Notes: generated from the sequence alone by a model not told the origin. 64,000 bases of DNA from Coenobita brevimanus (GCA_032717465.1 CM064657.1:25175319-25239318), one strand, 5' to 3'. Positions 42,254 to 53,498 are shown, counted from the first letter of the stretch. A program made the numbers and translations.

Positions 42254-45246
42254 TATCTATCTATCTATCTATTGCCAGACGCCTCAATCCTGTTTGGGGT
42301 GGCCACAAGCAAATCGCTCCACGTCGCCCTGTCCCCCGCCATTTCACTGCCCTGCTTCCAACTCACACCCCCCTCTCTCATATACCTCTCCGCCCCAACC
42401 CTCCATCTCATCCTTGGCCTTCTCCTCCCTCCTCCCCCCCTCCACCTCACTCACATACACTCTCTCCGTCAGTCTTTCACCCTCCATCCTCTCCACATGG
42501 CCAAACCACTTCAGTGTGTTCCTCATAACGCTTCTTATCACATCCACATCCACACCACAATGCTCCTTTATATCCTCATTCGTCAGCCTGTCTCTCCATG
42601 TGACTCCACAGGCTCCTCTTAAATAACTCATTTCCACTGCTCTCACTCTTGACTTGTGTCCTTCCATCGACGTCCAAGCTTCACTTCCATACATTAGAGT
42701 TGGTATCACAATACTGTCATGCAGTAACTTCTTCACTTCCATGCTCACTTCCCTGTTTCTTATCACTGCTTTCAAGAAACCAACAACCTTTCTTCCCTGC
42801 TGTACCCTTTCAAGCACTTCTCCTTCCAAACCTCCATCCTTACTCATCACACTACCCAAGTACTTAAACGTACTCACATTTTCCAATTCCTCACCATCCA
42901 ACCTCGCTGTACATTCACTGACTTCACCTCTCTCAAAGACCATCACTTTACTCCTCCCTACATTCACCTTTAGATTCAGTTTCTTACACACTCTCCCAAA
43001 CTCATCCACCAAGCCTTGCAGCTCCCCTTTGTCTTCACTCAACAACACAGTATCATCTGCAAACAGCAGTACAGGGAGTTTCCAAACACTATCCTCTCTC
43101 ACCAGGGCCACTCCAACATCCACTACCCTACCTTGTACCTCTTTTATTATCCCATCCATGTACAGATTGAACAACCATGGAGACATGACACATCCCTGTT
43201 TCAATCCAACCTTCAAAGAGAAAAATTCACTTAGTTCATCATCCACATGCACTGCAGCCTTAGCACCATCATACATACTCTTCACAGCATTCAACAACTT
43301 CCCATCTACTCCATATATTCTTAATACTTTCCACAATCCTTGTCTATCCACCCTGTCATATGCGTTCTCCAAATCCATGAAAGCCGCATAGAACTTCTTT
43401 CCCTTCTCTAGAAACTTTTCCACTAAAGATCTAAGAATGAATATCTGATCTACACAACCTCTTCCCTTCCTAAAGCCTCCCTGTTCTTCTCCGACTATTT
43501 CCTCTGTTCTTCCTCTAACTCTCAATAAGTATCCTACCATACACTTTTCCTATTATACTAAGAAGACAAATGCCCCTATGATTACCACACACTTCTTTTT
43601 CCCCTTTTCCTTTGTACAAGGGAATAATTATACCTGACTTCCAATCCTCCGGGACTCTACCTTCCTCCCAGGCCAATCTACACATCTTCCACATCCATTC
43701 TACTACTATCTCTCCCCCATGCTTCAGCATTTCACCACACACTCCATCAATTCCTGGGGCTTTCCCCAATTTAACTTTCTTCATTGCTTCCACAACTTCT
43801 ATCCTACTGATTTCTTCCTGTCTTCTCACCTCCCTCCTTCTCCCAGCCATTCCCCACCCACTTATACTCGCATTACTTCCATCCTGTATGTTCAACAATT
43901 CCTTAAAGTGTTCTCTCCATCTGCTCACTTTTTCTCCCTTCTCCACTAGTAATCTACCATTTTTATCTTTCACTCCCCTGCTAACCTCACTTCCACCCTG
44001 TCTTACTTTCTTCACCTCTTTCCAGAACATTTTCTTACAGTCCCTCCACTTTACACTCAAATTCCTTCCAAATTCCTCATCCACTCTCTTCTTACTCTCT
44101 CTTACTAATCTTTTCACCTCTCTCTTTCTTTCTACATATAACTCTCTCTTCTGTCTCTCAACTTCTTCCACGCCCCTATTTCTCATCCATTCATTGTATG
44201 CTTTCTTCTTTTGTGCCACAGCCTGTCTCACCTCTTCAGTCCACCATGCTGTTCCTTGCACCCCCCTCCGTCTTCTCTTCCTCCCACACACCTCATCACA
44301 TGCTGCACATATTTCTTCTGTAAATATCCTGCACACACCTTCCACGTTCCCCATCTGATCCAATTCATATTTGCCCAATCGTTCCTCCACTTCTCTCTTA
44401 TACTCTGCCTTTTTCTCATCCTCTTGTAACCTTTCCACGTTCCTTGCAAATACTCCTTCCTCTCGTCTTTCCCTTCTTCTATTTCTCCATCTTACTTGGA
44501 TCCTAATTCTGACCACCACCATGTAGTGGTCAGAAAGGCCACTCCCCCAACCTCTATAAGCTCTTGCATCCATTACACATCTTCACATCCTTTCATCCAC
44601 ACACACATAATCAATCATTGCATTCCTTTCATTCAGTTCACCACCCACCCTTCTCATCACTCACCATGTATACCTGTGGATCATTTTATGCCTGAAGAGG
44701 GTATTGGCTATCACCAACCCCCTCCCAGCACAAATGTCCACTAACGCACTTCCATTCTCATCTATCTCAGCAGGCACACCCCACTCACCAACTGTTCCAT
44801 CCACCTTCACATTCCCTACTTTACCATTCATATCACCGATCAAAAACACTCTCTCATTCCTTCCAAACTTTTCCATGCACACTTCCACATTTGTCCAGAA
44901 CTCTTCTCTCACTCTGCTAGCACGATCTTGCATTGGCGCATACACACACACAATCGCCCACATTTGTATTCCAACTTTCAACCTTACCCACACAATCCTT
45001 GACCCAAGTGATCCATACTATCTTATGCTCTTCTTCCATCATTTACTCACGACCATACATACTCCTTCCTTTGCCCTCTCATTCTCACCTACTCTTGCAC
45101 ATATACCCCATCCATACTCCCATTCTCTCACACTTTCTCCTCTCCATTTTGTTTCAGTTATTCCACATACATCCACTTTCGCACCCTCAAGCACCTGGAC
45201 AATCTCTCTCTCTCTTTCACCTCATCATTCGCTCCTCTTACATTCC
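42254..45246 (-). mobile_element. LINE family A, copy A5, inserted in LINE B
   Basis: ATTATC is found at 42248-42253 and 45247-45252 on the two sides, a likely 6-bp target-site duplication. From 45246 on the minus strand: endonuclease from WNVRGANDEV on (the leader is missing), VFLIGDMNGKVGNVKVDG (44993-44661), GWGSGLSDHYMVVVRI and linker plus RT start in a 352-codon frame (44573-43515), then a 398-codon RT frame (43540-42344) with FMDLENAYDRV (Lys to Asn change in motif A), GLKQGCVMSPWLFN, LLFADDTVLLSED, LKWFGHVERM, and the (TCTA)n tail. It is the best preserved RT of the family after A1. Confidence 0.9.
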
Positions 45247-45405
45247 ATTATCAGTCTTTCTAAATCAAACTTTCTTCATAGACAAGCTAACAAACTATTA
45301 AACAATCCAAATGATAAAATATTGTGGTCATCCCTTAATTAATTCAAAATTAACTTCACTACCACTTCTTCCATTCCACCGTTACAGTCCCCCAATGGAA
45401 ATCTA

Positions 45406-46463
45406 TGGTCAGACTCAAATATGAAGTCCGTTTGGGTGGGGCCCGCGCAGGGATTTCCCTCTCTACAGCTCTGCCAAACCTCCTCTCTCTCTCTCTCTCT
45501 CTCAGTTGATTGAGAAAGTTTTTATATATTTATAAGTTTTGTTTTCTATATTGTTTCGACATTTTTTCCACACCACCACCGAGGTAAAAGTCTTGGCGCG
45601 TTTTTTTTATAGAGGTTTCCCCAGTAGGCATAAGTCCTCTCTCTGATCTTTAATCAGACAATTCATCATCTGAGCTTTCTGATATGTTGATTAAGAATGA
45701 ATCCACGAAATGGTCGCCTGCTACGTCTTGCTGTGAATCTTCTTCTTGCTGTTGTTCAGGATGCTGCGCTGCTTTCATCCAGTTATTCGGTGTTACATGA
45801 TTCAAAGCTTCTTTGGCAAGACGTTTAATATCAACCATTTTGAAGGTGTTTGCCTTGGCTATATAGGTCTTCACCTGAGCCCAAATGAGCTCAATAGGGT
45901 TGTACTGACAGTGGTACGGTGGTCACACAAGCCTTATTAAATTTAGAGCAGATTCTTTGGACTGTTTTTTCGCTAACGTTGATAGCTTTGGCAGTGCGAG
46001 CAACTGCTCTTGAAGGTGGACTTATAAAGTCTCCAATAGCTTTTTCTTCTAAAAAATACTTGTTCACATTGTAAATAAGTTCTTTCTCCCGACTGTGGAG
46101 CACACAAGAGCGAGTCGGAGTAGCTGCCATCGTGGGTGGGGATCAGGGAGGAAGTGACCGGTCACCTGTAGTCTGAGGTGGGTGTCCTTGACCTCTAGCA
46201 ACGTCGGAAAGCGACCATGTCACGTGGTGTGGAATTTATACAAATCATTGCTATTATCCTAAAAAGCGACACATTCATAGCACTATATAGCCTTATTTAA
46301 TATATTTAATAAGTACAGAATATTTAATATACAATTTCAAATAGTAAATAGCTGACTTATGAGAGAGAGAGAGATAGGTACTGGGGTTGATGCGGCAAAG
46401 CTGTAGAGAGGGAAATCCCCTCTCGGGCCCCACCCAAACGGACTTCATATTTGAGTCTGACTC
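45406..46463 (-). mobile_element. Tc1/mariner-type element C, internally deleted
   Basis: About 60-bp inverted repeats: TCAGACTCAAATATGAAGTC..CGTTTGGGTGGGGCCCG..GGGATTTCCCTCTCTACAGCT at the left and its complement at the right, with (TC)n/(GA)n just inside. TA at 45404-45405 and 46464-46465 is the target duplication. Removing the element plus one TA rejoins LINE B. Both ends of a transposase gene remain on the minus strand but its middle is gone. Confidence 0.9.
45650..46130 (-). pseudogene. IS630/Tc1/mariner-type transposase, centre deleted
   Basis: ATG at 46130 opens an N-terminal helix-turn-helix region: REKELIYNVNKYFLEEKAIG, then RAVARTAKAINVSEKTVQRI. After KFNKACVT the frame shifts (near 45915) into PPYHCQYNPIELIWAQVKTY, the C-terminal block of IS630-type DDE transposases where NPIE carries the last catalytic acid. 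It ends with DVAGDHFVDSFLINISESSD at 45653. The first two catalytic Asp and about 150-200 residues are missing, so the element depends on another source of transposase. Confidence 0.8.
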
Positions 46464-46465
46464 TA

Positions 46466-47024
46466 GTAAGTGACCCACGTGGAAAAGCCAACCTTCTTGT
46501 TGACATTTTTTCAACAAACTCAACCCTAAATACAGAAAATCACAATATTCCTGTACTTGATTTTGATTCCCCTCAAATACCACCTTTCATGATTCACACC
46601 AGATACGTACAAGCTGTATTACCGAATCTCTCAGCAGACAAAGCTACTGGTCCAGATGAAATTCTTTCAATAGTACTTAAAAATTGCTCCTCAGTGTTGG
46701 CTCCTGTATTAGCAAAATATTTTCCCTTATGCATTCGTACCTCAATTTTTCCAGCCTCTTGGAAAGAAGCAAATATCCATCCTGTTCCTAAAAGGGGGCA
46801 ACTTCTGATCCATCAAACTATAGACCTATTGCAATAACCTCTGTTCTCGGTAAAGTTTTTGAGACACTAATTAACAAACACATAGTCAAGCATCTAGAAA
46901 TCAGTAAATTAATCAGTATTCAGCAGTATGGATTTAGACAAGAACGTTCAACTGTAGATATTCTTTTGCCTACTTACCCATGAGGTTAACAAAACAATAG
47001 ACCAACATGGCGAAACACACACAG
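46466..47024 (+). pseudogene. LINE B, linker and first RT motifs
   Basis: Continues the host LINE after element C: ADKATGPDEILSIVLKNCSS, FPASWKEANIHPVPKRG, a frameshift near 46798, then NYRPIAITSVLGKVFETLIN and QQYGFRQERSTVDIL, a second frameshift near 46960, and LTHEVNKTIDQHGETHT up to the D insertion. These are RT motifs 0-2 of the Jockey/CR1 group. Confidence 0.82.
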
Positions 47025-47025
47025 A

Positions 47026-47934
47026 AATGATTATTTCTACCAAGAACTGGTTGAAGTGGAGACTCACAATAGACTGGTTGAACGTGTACACAAACTAGAA
47101 ATGGCTTTCAAAAATGAAATTGATGAAATAAAGAAGCAAATGCACTTGCAAAAGGAAGAGATAGAAAAACTGGGAAGGGAGGCCAATAAGAAAGACACAA
47201 CCATCAGTGAACTAACAGTGGAATTGAATACGCTTAGGAAGAAAGTGAGTGAAATGGGAAGTACAGTAGTTAATCACGAGAGTGTTATGGAAGAGTTAAA
47301 AAATGACACAGAGACAATTAGACAAGCAAGCAGTCTTATGGACCAGAGCAGTGATATTGAGGAGAAGATAACACAGGTGAATGAAGCTGTGCAAAGCTAC
47401 AAAAATGATGTAGAAACCACGTATGCTGAAATGGTGAAAGTAAAGAAAGACTTAGAAACAAGGGTGGAGGAAAAAAACATTAAAAAGGAAGTGAAAAGAA
47501 TAATCCAAAACAATCCAAAGTTAGTCAGAGATTCAGTAGAAATAAATAAATCAATAGTAATCACTGGTATAGAAGAGGAAGAAATTAAAAACAAGATCAC
47601 TGGAGACAAAAAGGAGATGGCAAATGTAATGAGCTTACTGAAAGAAGTATCAGAGGAAATCTGTAGTAAAGACATAGAGGAACACAAAAGGTTAGGGAAA
47701 TACAAGAAAAGCAAGACAAGACCTCTAAAGGTGACTTTCCAGAGTGTAAACACTGTGGAAGAGATACTAAAAAATGCAAAGAATCTTATGGAAAAAGAGG
47801 AGTTCAAAAATGTATGGATAAAAAGATGCCTAACACAAGAGGAACTGGAATTACTGAAAGAGAAAAGGGAGGAAGCAAAAACAAAAAAGAGGGAAGATCA
47901 GAAGAGGACAAGAAGAAATTTTTTTACAAAGTAA
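47026..47934 (+). CDS. LINE D ORF1, coiled-coil protein (5'-truncated)
   Basis: The frame is open from the D boundary (NDYFYQELVEVETHNRLVER) to the stop at 47932-47934, with no in-frame Met before 47104, so the N-terminus is lost by 5' truncation. Residues up to ~150 are Glu/Lys-rich with heptads (RVHKLEMAFKNEIDEIKKQM, ISELTVELNTLRKKVSEMGS), a strong coiled coil. Then comes an RRM-like block, SIVITGIEEEEI.. and RLGKYKKSKTRPLKVTFQSV, followed by NVWIKRCLTQEELELLKEKR and a basic tail. The layout (coiled coil, RNA-binding domain, basic end) is that of LINE ORF1 proteins, which coat the element RNA. It is intact apart from the N-terminus. Confidence 0.75.
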   Translation, partial: NDYFYQELVEVETHNRLVERVHKLEMAFKNEIDEIKKQMHLQKEEIEKLGREANKKDTTISELTVELNTLRKKVSEMGSTVVNHESVMEELKNDTETIRQASSLMDQSSDIEEKITQVNEAVQSYKNDVETTYAEMVKVKKDLETRVEEKNIKKEVKRIIQNNPKLVRDSVEINKSIVITGIEEEEIKNKITGDKKEMANVMSLLKEVSEEICSKDIEEHKRLGKYKKSKTRPLKVTFQSVNTVEEILKNAKNLMEKEEFKNVWIKRCLTQEELELLKEKREEAKTKKREDQKRTRRNFFTK

Positions 47935-48025
47935 TAGGATTGCAGGTACGAAAGTGGTACACAAATAGGATGGAAGAAAAAAGAGGAAGTTAGTAGAAAC
48001 ATGTCATGACAAGTATATAAACAAG

Positions 48026-50958
48026 ATGATAAAGTTGATGTACTCAAATGTGGATGGAATGGTATCTAAATTACTAGAGATGAATGATTATGTCAGAGAA
48101 AATGAACCTCAAATAATATGCCTAACTGAGACAAAATTAACACCAAGGATATCCAATGACATACTAAACTTAGAGGAATACAATATATGGAGAAGAGACA
48201 GAAATTTAAAAAAAGGAGGAGGAATTATAATATTAACTAAGAAAAATCTAAAAGTCAAGGAAATAAACCTAGATATACCATCACAAGTAGAACTGATTGC
48301 AGTAGAGATCGACACATCTGAAGGTAAAGTAATTGTAGCCAATTTGTATATGCCACCCAGATCAAACACGTGGGAAAGAGACGAATATGAGGTCCTGGCA
48401 GAGAGTACAATTCAGAGTATAAGATCCTTGCTACATAAAATGGAAGAGAAATTGGAAAGAATTATACTAACTGGGGACTTCAATACAAATATAAATTGGA
48501 ATACTCTAGATATAAATAGCCAAGAAAGCTGTTGGGACCAAAAGCTCCTGGATCTCGTACAAGAGTTTTTCTTAACGCAACATGTGAGGGAAACCACTAG
48601 AAAAAGAGGACTTGATGTACCTTCAGTGCTAGATCTAATATTTACTAGGCAAGAAAATGACATTGACAGTTTAATATATCACCCTCCACTCGGCAAAAGC
48701 GATCATGCAGTACTAAATTATAACTTCAGGATAGCATATGACATAGTAAACAGCAATGACAGTTACAAAAAGAGACTAAACTATAAAAAGGGAAATTATC
48801 AAAACCTAAAGAAGTATTTCTTAGAAGTTGATTGGGAAAATGAGCTTAGAGGACAAGATTTAAATGCTGTATATAAAAAATTCTGTGAATTTTATGAAAT
48901 AGGAGTCCAGAAGTACATCCCACAGCACAAAGAAGCAGATAAGAAAATACAGAAATGGTTCAATACAGAATGTAAAAAATCAAAAGAAAGGAGAGATTTG
49001 TTGTGGAATAGATACAGAAGACACAATAGTGAAAGGGCATATAATAATTACAAACAGGGTGTGAGTTGGGAGCAGGGCAGTGAAATGGCGGGGGACAGGG
49101 CGACTTGGAGGCGATTTGTTTGTGGCCACCCCAAACGGGATTGAGGCGTCTGGCAATAGATAGATAGATAGAAGAAACAACTATACAAGAATAAGGAGGG
49201 AAGCCCAAAAACAGTTTGAGGAGGATATAATAAATAAAAGTAGTGATCAACCAAAGCTGTTTTACAGCTACATCAGAAGCAAAACCAAAGTAAAAGATAT
49301 AATACAATCCATCACGGACGAGGGAATCACTTATACACAAGAGAAAGATATTTGTGAAGCACTAAATAAGAATTTCCAATTAGTTTTTACAGAAGAAAAA
49401 AATTTTGAGAGGGAATATGTGGAACTCGCATGTCCACACATACTACCAGATATACAAATAGCAGAAAAAGTAATACAGGAGGAGTTAAGTAGATTAGACA
49501 GAGGAAAAGCACGTGGTCCTGATGAAATTTCATGTTGGGTGTTACGAGAATGTGCAAAGGAGTTAAGTAAACCATTATTTTTAATTTTCAAGAAATCCTT
49601 GAGTCAAGGGAAACTACCTGATATTTGGAAAAAAGCAAATATAGTCCCCTTATTCAAGAAAGGAAATAGACAAAATCCTCTCAACTACCGACCAGTATCA
49701 CTGACCAGTGTTGTAAGCAAGGTATTAGAAAAACTTATAAGAAAAGCTTGGGTAAATCATCTAGAAGAACACAGTATGATAACAGAAAGACAGTTTGGTT
49801 TCAGAAAAGGAAAATTGTGTGTTACTAATCTGTTGAGCTACTATGACAGAGTAAGAAACACAATACAGGAAAGGGAAGGATGGGTGGACAGTATCTATTT
49901 AGATTTCAAGAAAGCTTTTGACACAGTACCACACCAAAGACTTTTATGGAAGCTGTACCATCAAGGAGGAATTCGAGGCAAACTGTTTTGTTGGATGCAA
50001 GACTTTCTCATAAAAAGAGAAATGAGGACAGTACTAAGAGGAAACTACTCATCATGGAAAGAAGTGACTAGTGGAGTACCACAGGGTTCGGTGCTGGCAC
50101 CAATCATGTTTCTAGTGTACATAAATGATATAAACAGTAATACTGGAAATGAGAGCTATCTGAATATGTTTGCAGATGATGCAAAAATACAAAGGAGAAT
50201 TACTAGCACAGACTCTTGTAGGGAGCTACAAGAAGAATTAAATATGAATGGAGTAGTACATGGCAAATGGAATTCAATGTGGACAAGTGTCATGTAATCA
50301 AGTTTGGTAAAAGTGGAAAAAGACCTGATTGGGATTATAAGTTAGGAAATAAAAACCCTATACACATCAGAAAGAAAGAAAGACCTAGGTGTGATTATCA
50401 ATAACAGACTATCTCCGGCTGACCACATCAGCAAGAAGGTACGGAACATGTATACACTGCTTGCAAATATGAGAATAGCATTCACATACATAAGAAGGAT
50501 CATTCATTAGACCAACCCTGGAATATGCATCAATAGTCTGGAGTCCTCATCTCAAAAAACATATAGACAAGATTGAAAAAGTTCAAAGGGCCGCTACAAG
50601 ATGGATACCAAGCTTAAGGGACCTAAGCTACGAAGAAAGACTAAATAAACTGAATCTACCAACACTACAGGAGAGAAGGAAAAGAGGTGACATGATAATG
50701 CTATATAAGTGCATATCAGGAAAGGAGAAAATAGACATAAATGATTACTTAACATATGGAGAAGCATCAGCAAGAGGACACTGCAAAAAACTGCATAAGA
50801 AGAGAGGTAATAAAGACGTAAGGAAATTCAGTTTCCCAAACAGAGCAATTGATCAATGGAATGCACTACCGAATGAAATAGTGTGTGCCAAAACAATTCA
50901 AAAATTTAAGGATATGTACGATAAATATGGTCTAAGACACGGGACAATACGAGCTTGA
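48026..50958 (+). pseudogene. LINE D ORF2, APE endonuclease plus RT
   Basis: ATG at 48026. Endonuclease: LMYSNVDGMVSKLLEMNDYV, PQIICLTETKLT, GGGIIILTKKN, VIVANLYMPPRS, ERIILTGDFNTNINW, SVLDLIFTRQEND, PPLGKSDHAVLNYNF. The frame then meets the family A tail (49055-49171). RT resumes at 49172: ARGPDEISCWVLRE, NYRPVSLTSVVSKVLEKLIR, FGFRKGKLCVTNLLSYYDRV, SIYLDFKKAFDTVPHQRLLW (motif A), GVPQGSVLAPIMFLVYINDI (motif B), NMFADDAKIQRR (motif C). A frameshift near 50245 breaks the thumb; the C-terminus reappears at 50692-50958 (RGHCKKLHKKRGNKDVRKFS, FPNRAIDQWNALPNEIV). These are CR1-clade signatures. All catalytic residues are present, but the insertion and frameshifts inactivate it. Confidence 0.87.
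49055..49171 (+). mobile_element. family A 3' tail, 115-bp insertion A6
   Basis: GGTGTGAGTTGGGAGCAGGG .. GGCCACCCCAAACGGGATTG .. TGGCAATAGATAGATAGATAG equals the last ~115 bp of family A. It splits the D reading frame between NNYK and RRNNYTRIRREAQKQFEE. It is an extreme 5' truncation. Confidence 0.9.
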
Positions 50959-51003
50959 CTCATTCCTGTAAAGATACAATTGGGTAAGTATAATTAGGTA
51001 AGA

Positions 51004-52187
51004 ACAGTAGCACTTGATATTTCAAAAGCATTTGACAGAGTATGGCACCAGGCCTTAGTGTCTAAGATGTCACACTATGGCCTTGCATCACTGGTTCCTC
51101 TAATTTCTTCTTACCTTCATAATAAAAAAACATGGGTCATGGTAGATGGAATTTATTCTCAATTTCATTCCATAAATGCTGGCATACCTCAGGGATCAGT
51201 TTTGGTGCCAACCCTCTTTCTCATTCGTATTAATGACCTCTTATCTGTCACGCACAACCCAATACACTCTTATGCTGATGACTCGACCCTTCATAGTTCT
51301 TTCACATTTAGTACCTTCTTTATACAATTTGATATTATAAATTCCCAAATAAACACAGCAATTTCTCTGAACCAGGACCTTTCTAAAATTAATCAATGGG
51401 GACAAAAAAAATCTGGTCTCATTTAATGCTTAGAAAACTAAATACAATAATTTCTCCAACAGAAAGAATCCCTCAGACTCTCACATAATTTTAAATGATG
51501 TCAATATTCCCATATCTACTACAGTTGATATCCTAGGTGTTACTCTAAACCCCAACCTAAGCTGGACACCTTATGTTAAATCCCTTGCTAAAAATGCTTC
51601 TAAAAATCTGGGACTTATGTACAGAGTTCGTGAGTTCTTCACTGATGAGCAGATGGCCACAATATACAAAAGTCATGTGCGTTCTCAGATCGAATACTGT
51701 TCACCACTGTGGAGTGGATGTGGAGTGGTTGCATTGAGGCAATTGGACAAAATTCAAAATAAAGCCATTAGATTAATCAATAATCCTGCCATAACGCAGG
51801 ACCTTCCTCCATTATCAGTATGTAGAGATGTTGCTTCTTTAGCATTATTTTATCAATATTTTTACAGTAAGTGCTCTGACGAACTGGCTTCAATTGTGCC
51901 TCCCCTTCACATTTTCTCCCGAAATACTCGGGCAGCTGGGAGCGCCCATGAACTCACACTCTCTCCCCTGTAATGCAGAACCTCTGCTTATCAAAATTCA
52001 TTTATCCCCAGAACTACTACTACTCTGGAATTCACTTCCTGGGAGTTGCTTCCCACATACATTTAATCCATTCGAATTTAAATCCAATTGTTATAAGTAT
52101 TTTATGAATGCAGGATGCCTTAGGCACATGGACCATATAAAGAAACATATTAATGTGTATAACCTAGACATTACATATCACTTTTGA
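51004..52187 (+). pseudogene. LINE B, RT palm to C-terminus
   Basis: Continues after D: TVALDISKAFDRVWHQALVS (motif A), GIPQGSVLVPTLFLIRINDL (motif B), HSYADDSTLHSS (motif C), then frameshifts near 51400-51480. Thumb: PNLSWTPYVKSLAKNASKNL, QIEYCSPLWSGC (the usual IEYCSPLW), QLDKIQNKAIRLINNPAI. After another shift near 51960: NSLPGSCFPHTFNPFEFKS to a stop at 52187. Jockey/CR1-group features throughout; dead copy. Confidence 0.82.
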
Positions 52188-52200
52188 ATGGTCTTGTCCA

Positions 52201-52260
52201 TTTGTCTGGTAGAATGTGGAGTCCCTTAAATCTGAAATCCCTTAAATTGAGGTTTGAGTG
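52201..52260. mobile_element. lone right end BB of a TIR element
   Basis: Reverse-complemented, the sequence starts CACTCAAACCTCAATTTAAG and repeats TTTAAGGGA..TTTCAGATTTAAGGGAC, the style of CACTCA-type TIRs, with TA at 52261-52262. The left partner was not found in the window; LINE B may have inserted into it. Confidence 0.4.
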
Positions 52261-52262
52261 TA

Positions 52263-52574
52263 TATCTGTCTATCTGTATTGATACCGCATGAGGAAAGGT
52301 GGTTGTCAGGTAGGAAAAATGGTAAAACAGTGTTCAGTTTCATTTTGTATGTTTCTTGTTCAATCTGTTATTTATCTACCTAATAATTTCTATTGAGACT
52401 GAAATACTGGCACTGGCAATGCTATAAGTCTGACAAATTTGAAATGTAGACCAAAGGTCATATTTTAGATGGACTGGGAGCCTTCGTAGCACATCTTTGC
52501 ACTGTTCATCTTGTTATTGGCTTGTATGCTAGACAAGTCTTTCTAGTATTGATGTAGTTTACATCAGTAGTATA
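52263..52574. other. unassigned sequence between BB and I
   Basis: No frame, TIR or repeat that I recognise. Confidence 0.5.
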
Positions 52575-53376
52575 CACTCAGTCCTCGTAAATCGCGTGTT
52601 CATAAAGCACGGATTTGTAAATCATGGCTAAGTGGCCGTCAGACTGCTGGCAACCTTAAATCACCCTGAAGTCATGAAAATCGTGGACCTAGGCACCCAA
52701 GTGGGCCTTTTCCGAGGAGAACCGTAAACCGCAACATTCAAACTGAAAATCGTGACCCAACAACCAATCACCGTGCATCCCTGGTGGCAAGTGTGCATAC
52801 TAATGCCGCCATGTTGTTGTTTTTGTCCTGCCAGTCCACACACTACAGACCGTCACCATGGAGTACGAGAGCTACCTGCCTTTTTTGTGCAACTTCCCCC
52901 CTGCCTCTTACATGCCATGGCCCCTCCCGACCCCCAGATGAAGCGCTCTAAGCAGTATGGCATCAAAAAGCTGCCGCCGTTGTCGTACAGTCAACATTTG
53001 GAGCTCATTTGTCATGTTGAGAAGGGAGATAAGTTTTTAAAGCTGGCTAAAGAGTTTGGGAAGAACGAGTGCTGAGAGGTTCTAAGTTCTTCCCAACACC
53101 ACCCCACTCCATTCACTGAAGCAATTGCATCATAGGATTAAGGTGAGATCCCTTAACATTGCTTATTTCTATTTATACATGCACTGAATATTCCTAAATT
53201 TGTATGTTTGTGTTTGATGGTGCCTAGATAGGTGTAGGTAGGGTGCTGTGGGGGTGGTTTGGTCAAAGTCCAGACCCAAATTAATTTTTCATATAAGAGT
53301 TATTATTCATAAATCACGGAATTCGTAAATCACGGCAGTGGTCCAGACCCAAATTGCTGCGATTTACAAGGATTGG
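52575..53376 (+). mobile_element. Tigger-like element I, internally deleted
   Basis: Left end CACTCAGTCCTCGTAAATCG after TA. The right side, reverse-complemented, reads CAATCCTTGTAAATCGCAGC, so the arms pair, but the last few bases are overwritten by the SINE end at 53377. Sub-terminal GTAAATCA/TCATAAATCACGG motifs repeat inside both ends. Only the N-terminus of a transposase remains. Confidence 0.78.
52917..53075 (+). pseudogene. Tigger transposase N-terminal helix-turn-helix (in I)
   Basis: ATG at 52917 in CCATGG context: APPDPQMKRSKQYGIKKLPP then SYSQHLELICHVEKGDKFLK and LAKEFGKNEC before a stop at 53075. The spacing of Leu/Ile and the KGDKFLKLAKEFG segment match the first CENP-B/psq-type helix-turn-helix of Tigger transposases. 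The remaining ~400 residues are deleted. Confidence 0.65.
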
Positions 53377-53498
53377 CCCTACGTGTCAGCAAGTGGGTTG
53401 GTGGAGGGTTAGTGCCCCTCCCCATAAAACCAATAGCTCAAAGTCAAATGGCCACCCCATATGGGATTATGGCATCTGGCAATAGATAGATAGATAGA
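53377..53498 (+). mobile_element. SINE 3' part with family A tail
   Basis: CCCTACGTGTCAGCAAGTGG, GGTGGAGGGTTAGTGCCCCT, GGCCACCCCATATGGGATTA and TGGCAATAGATAGATAGATAG in order, the same as the SINE at 8025-8386 from its middle to its tail. The 5' part is missing and it joins the damaged right end of element I. Confidence 0.83.

Larger units (their letters stand above)
47025..51003 (+). mobile_element. CR1-like LINE D, inserted in LINE B
   Basis: Two-ORF LINE of ~4.0 kb bounded by ACAG on both sides (47021-47024, 51004-51007). ORF1 (coiled coil) is cut at its 5' end by the junction; ORF2 has APE and RT. The 3' end is two copies of TA[CT]AATT[GA]GGTAAG with no poly(A), as in CR1-group elements. 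A ~115-bp family A tail sits in ORF2 at 49055-49171. Confidence 0.88.
41093..52190 (+). mobile_element. host LINE B (Jockey/CR1 group), split by three insertions
   Basis: Coding pieces at 41093-42247, 45253-45403, 46466-47024 and 51004-52187 join in order into one APE-RT ORF2. The gaps are A5 (42254-45246), C (45406-46463) and D (47025-51003). The sequence 40900-41092 upstream is probably its 5' UTR. No RNase H is seen. The C-terminal frame ends with LLLLWNSLPGSCFPHTFNPF, usual for Jockey/CR1-group elements. Confidence 0.85.
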
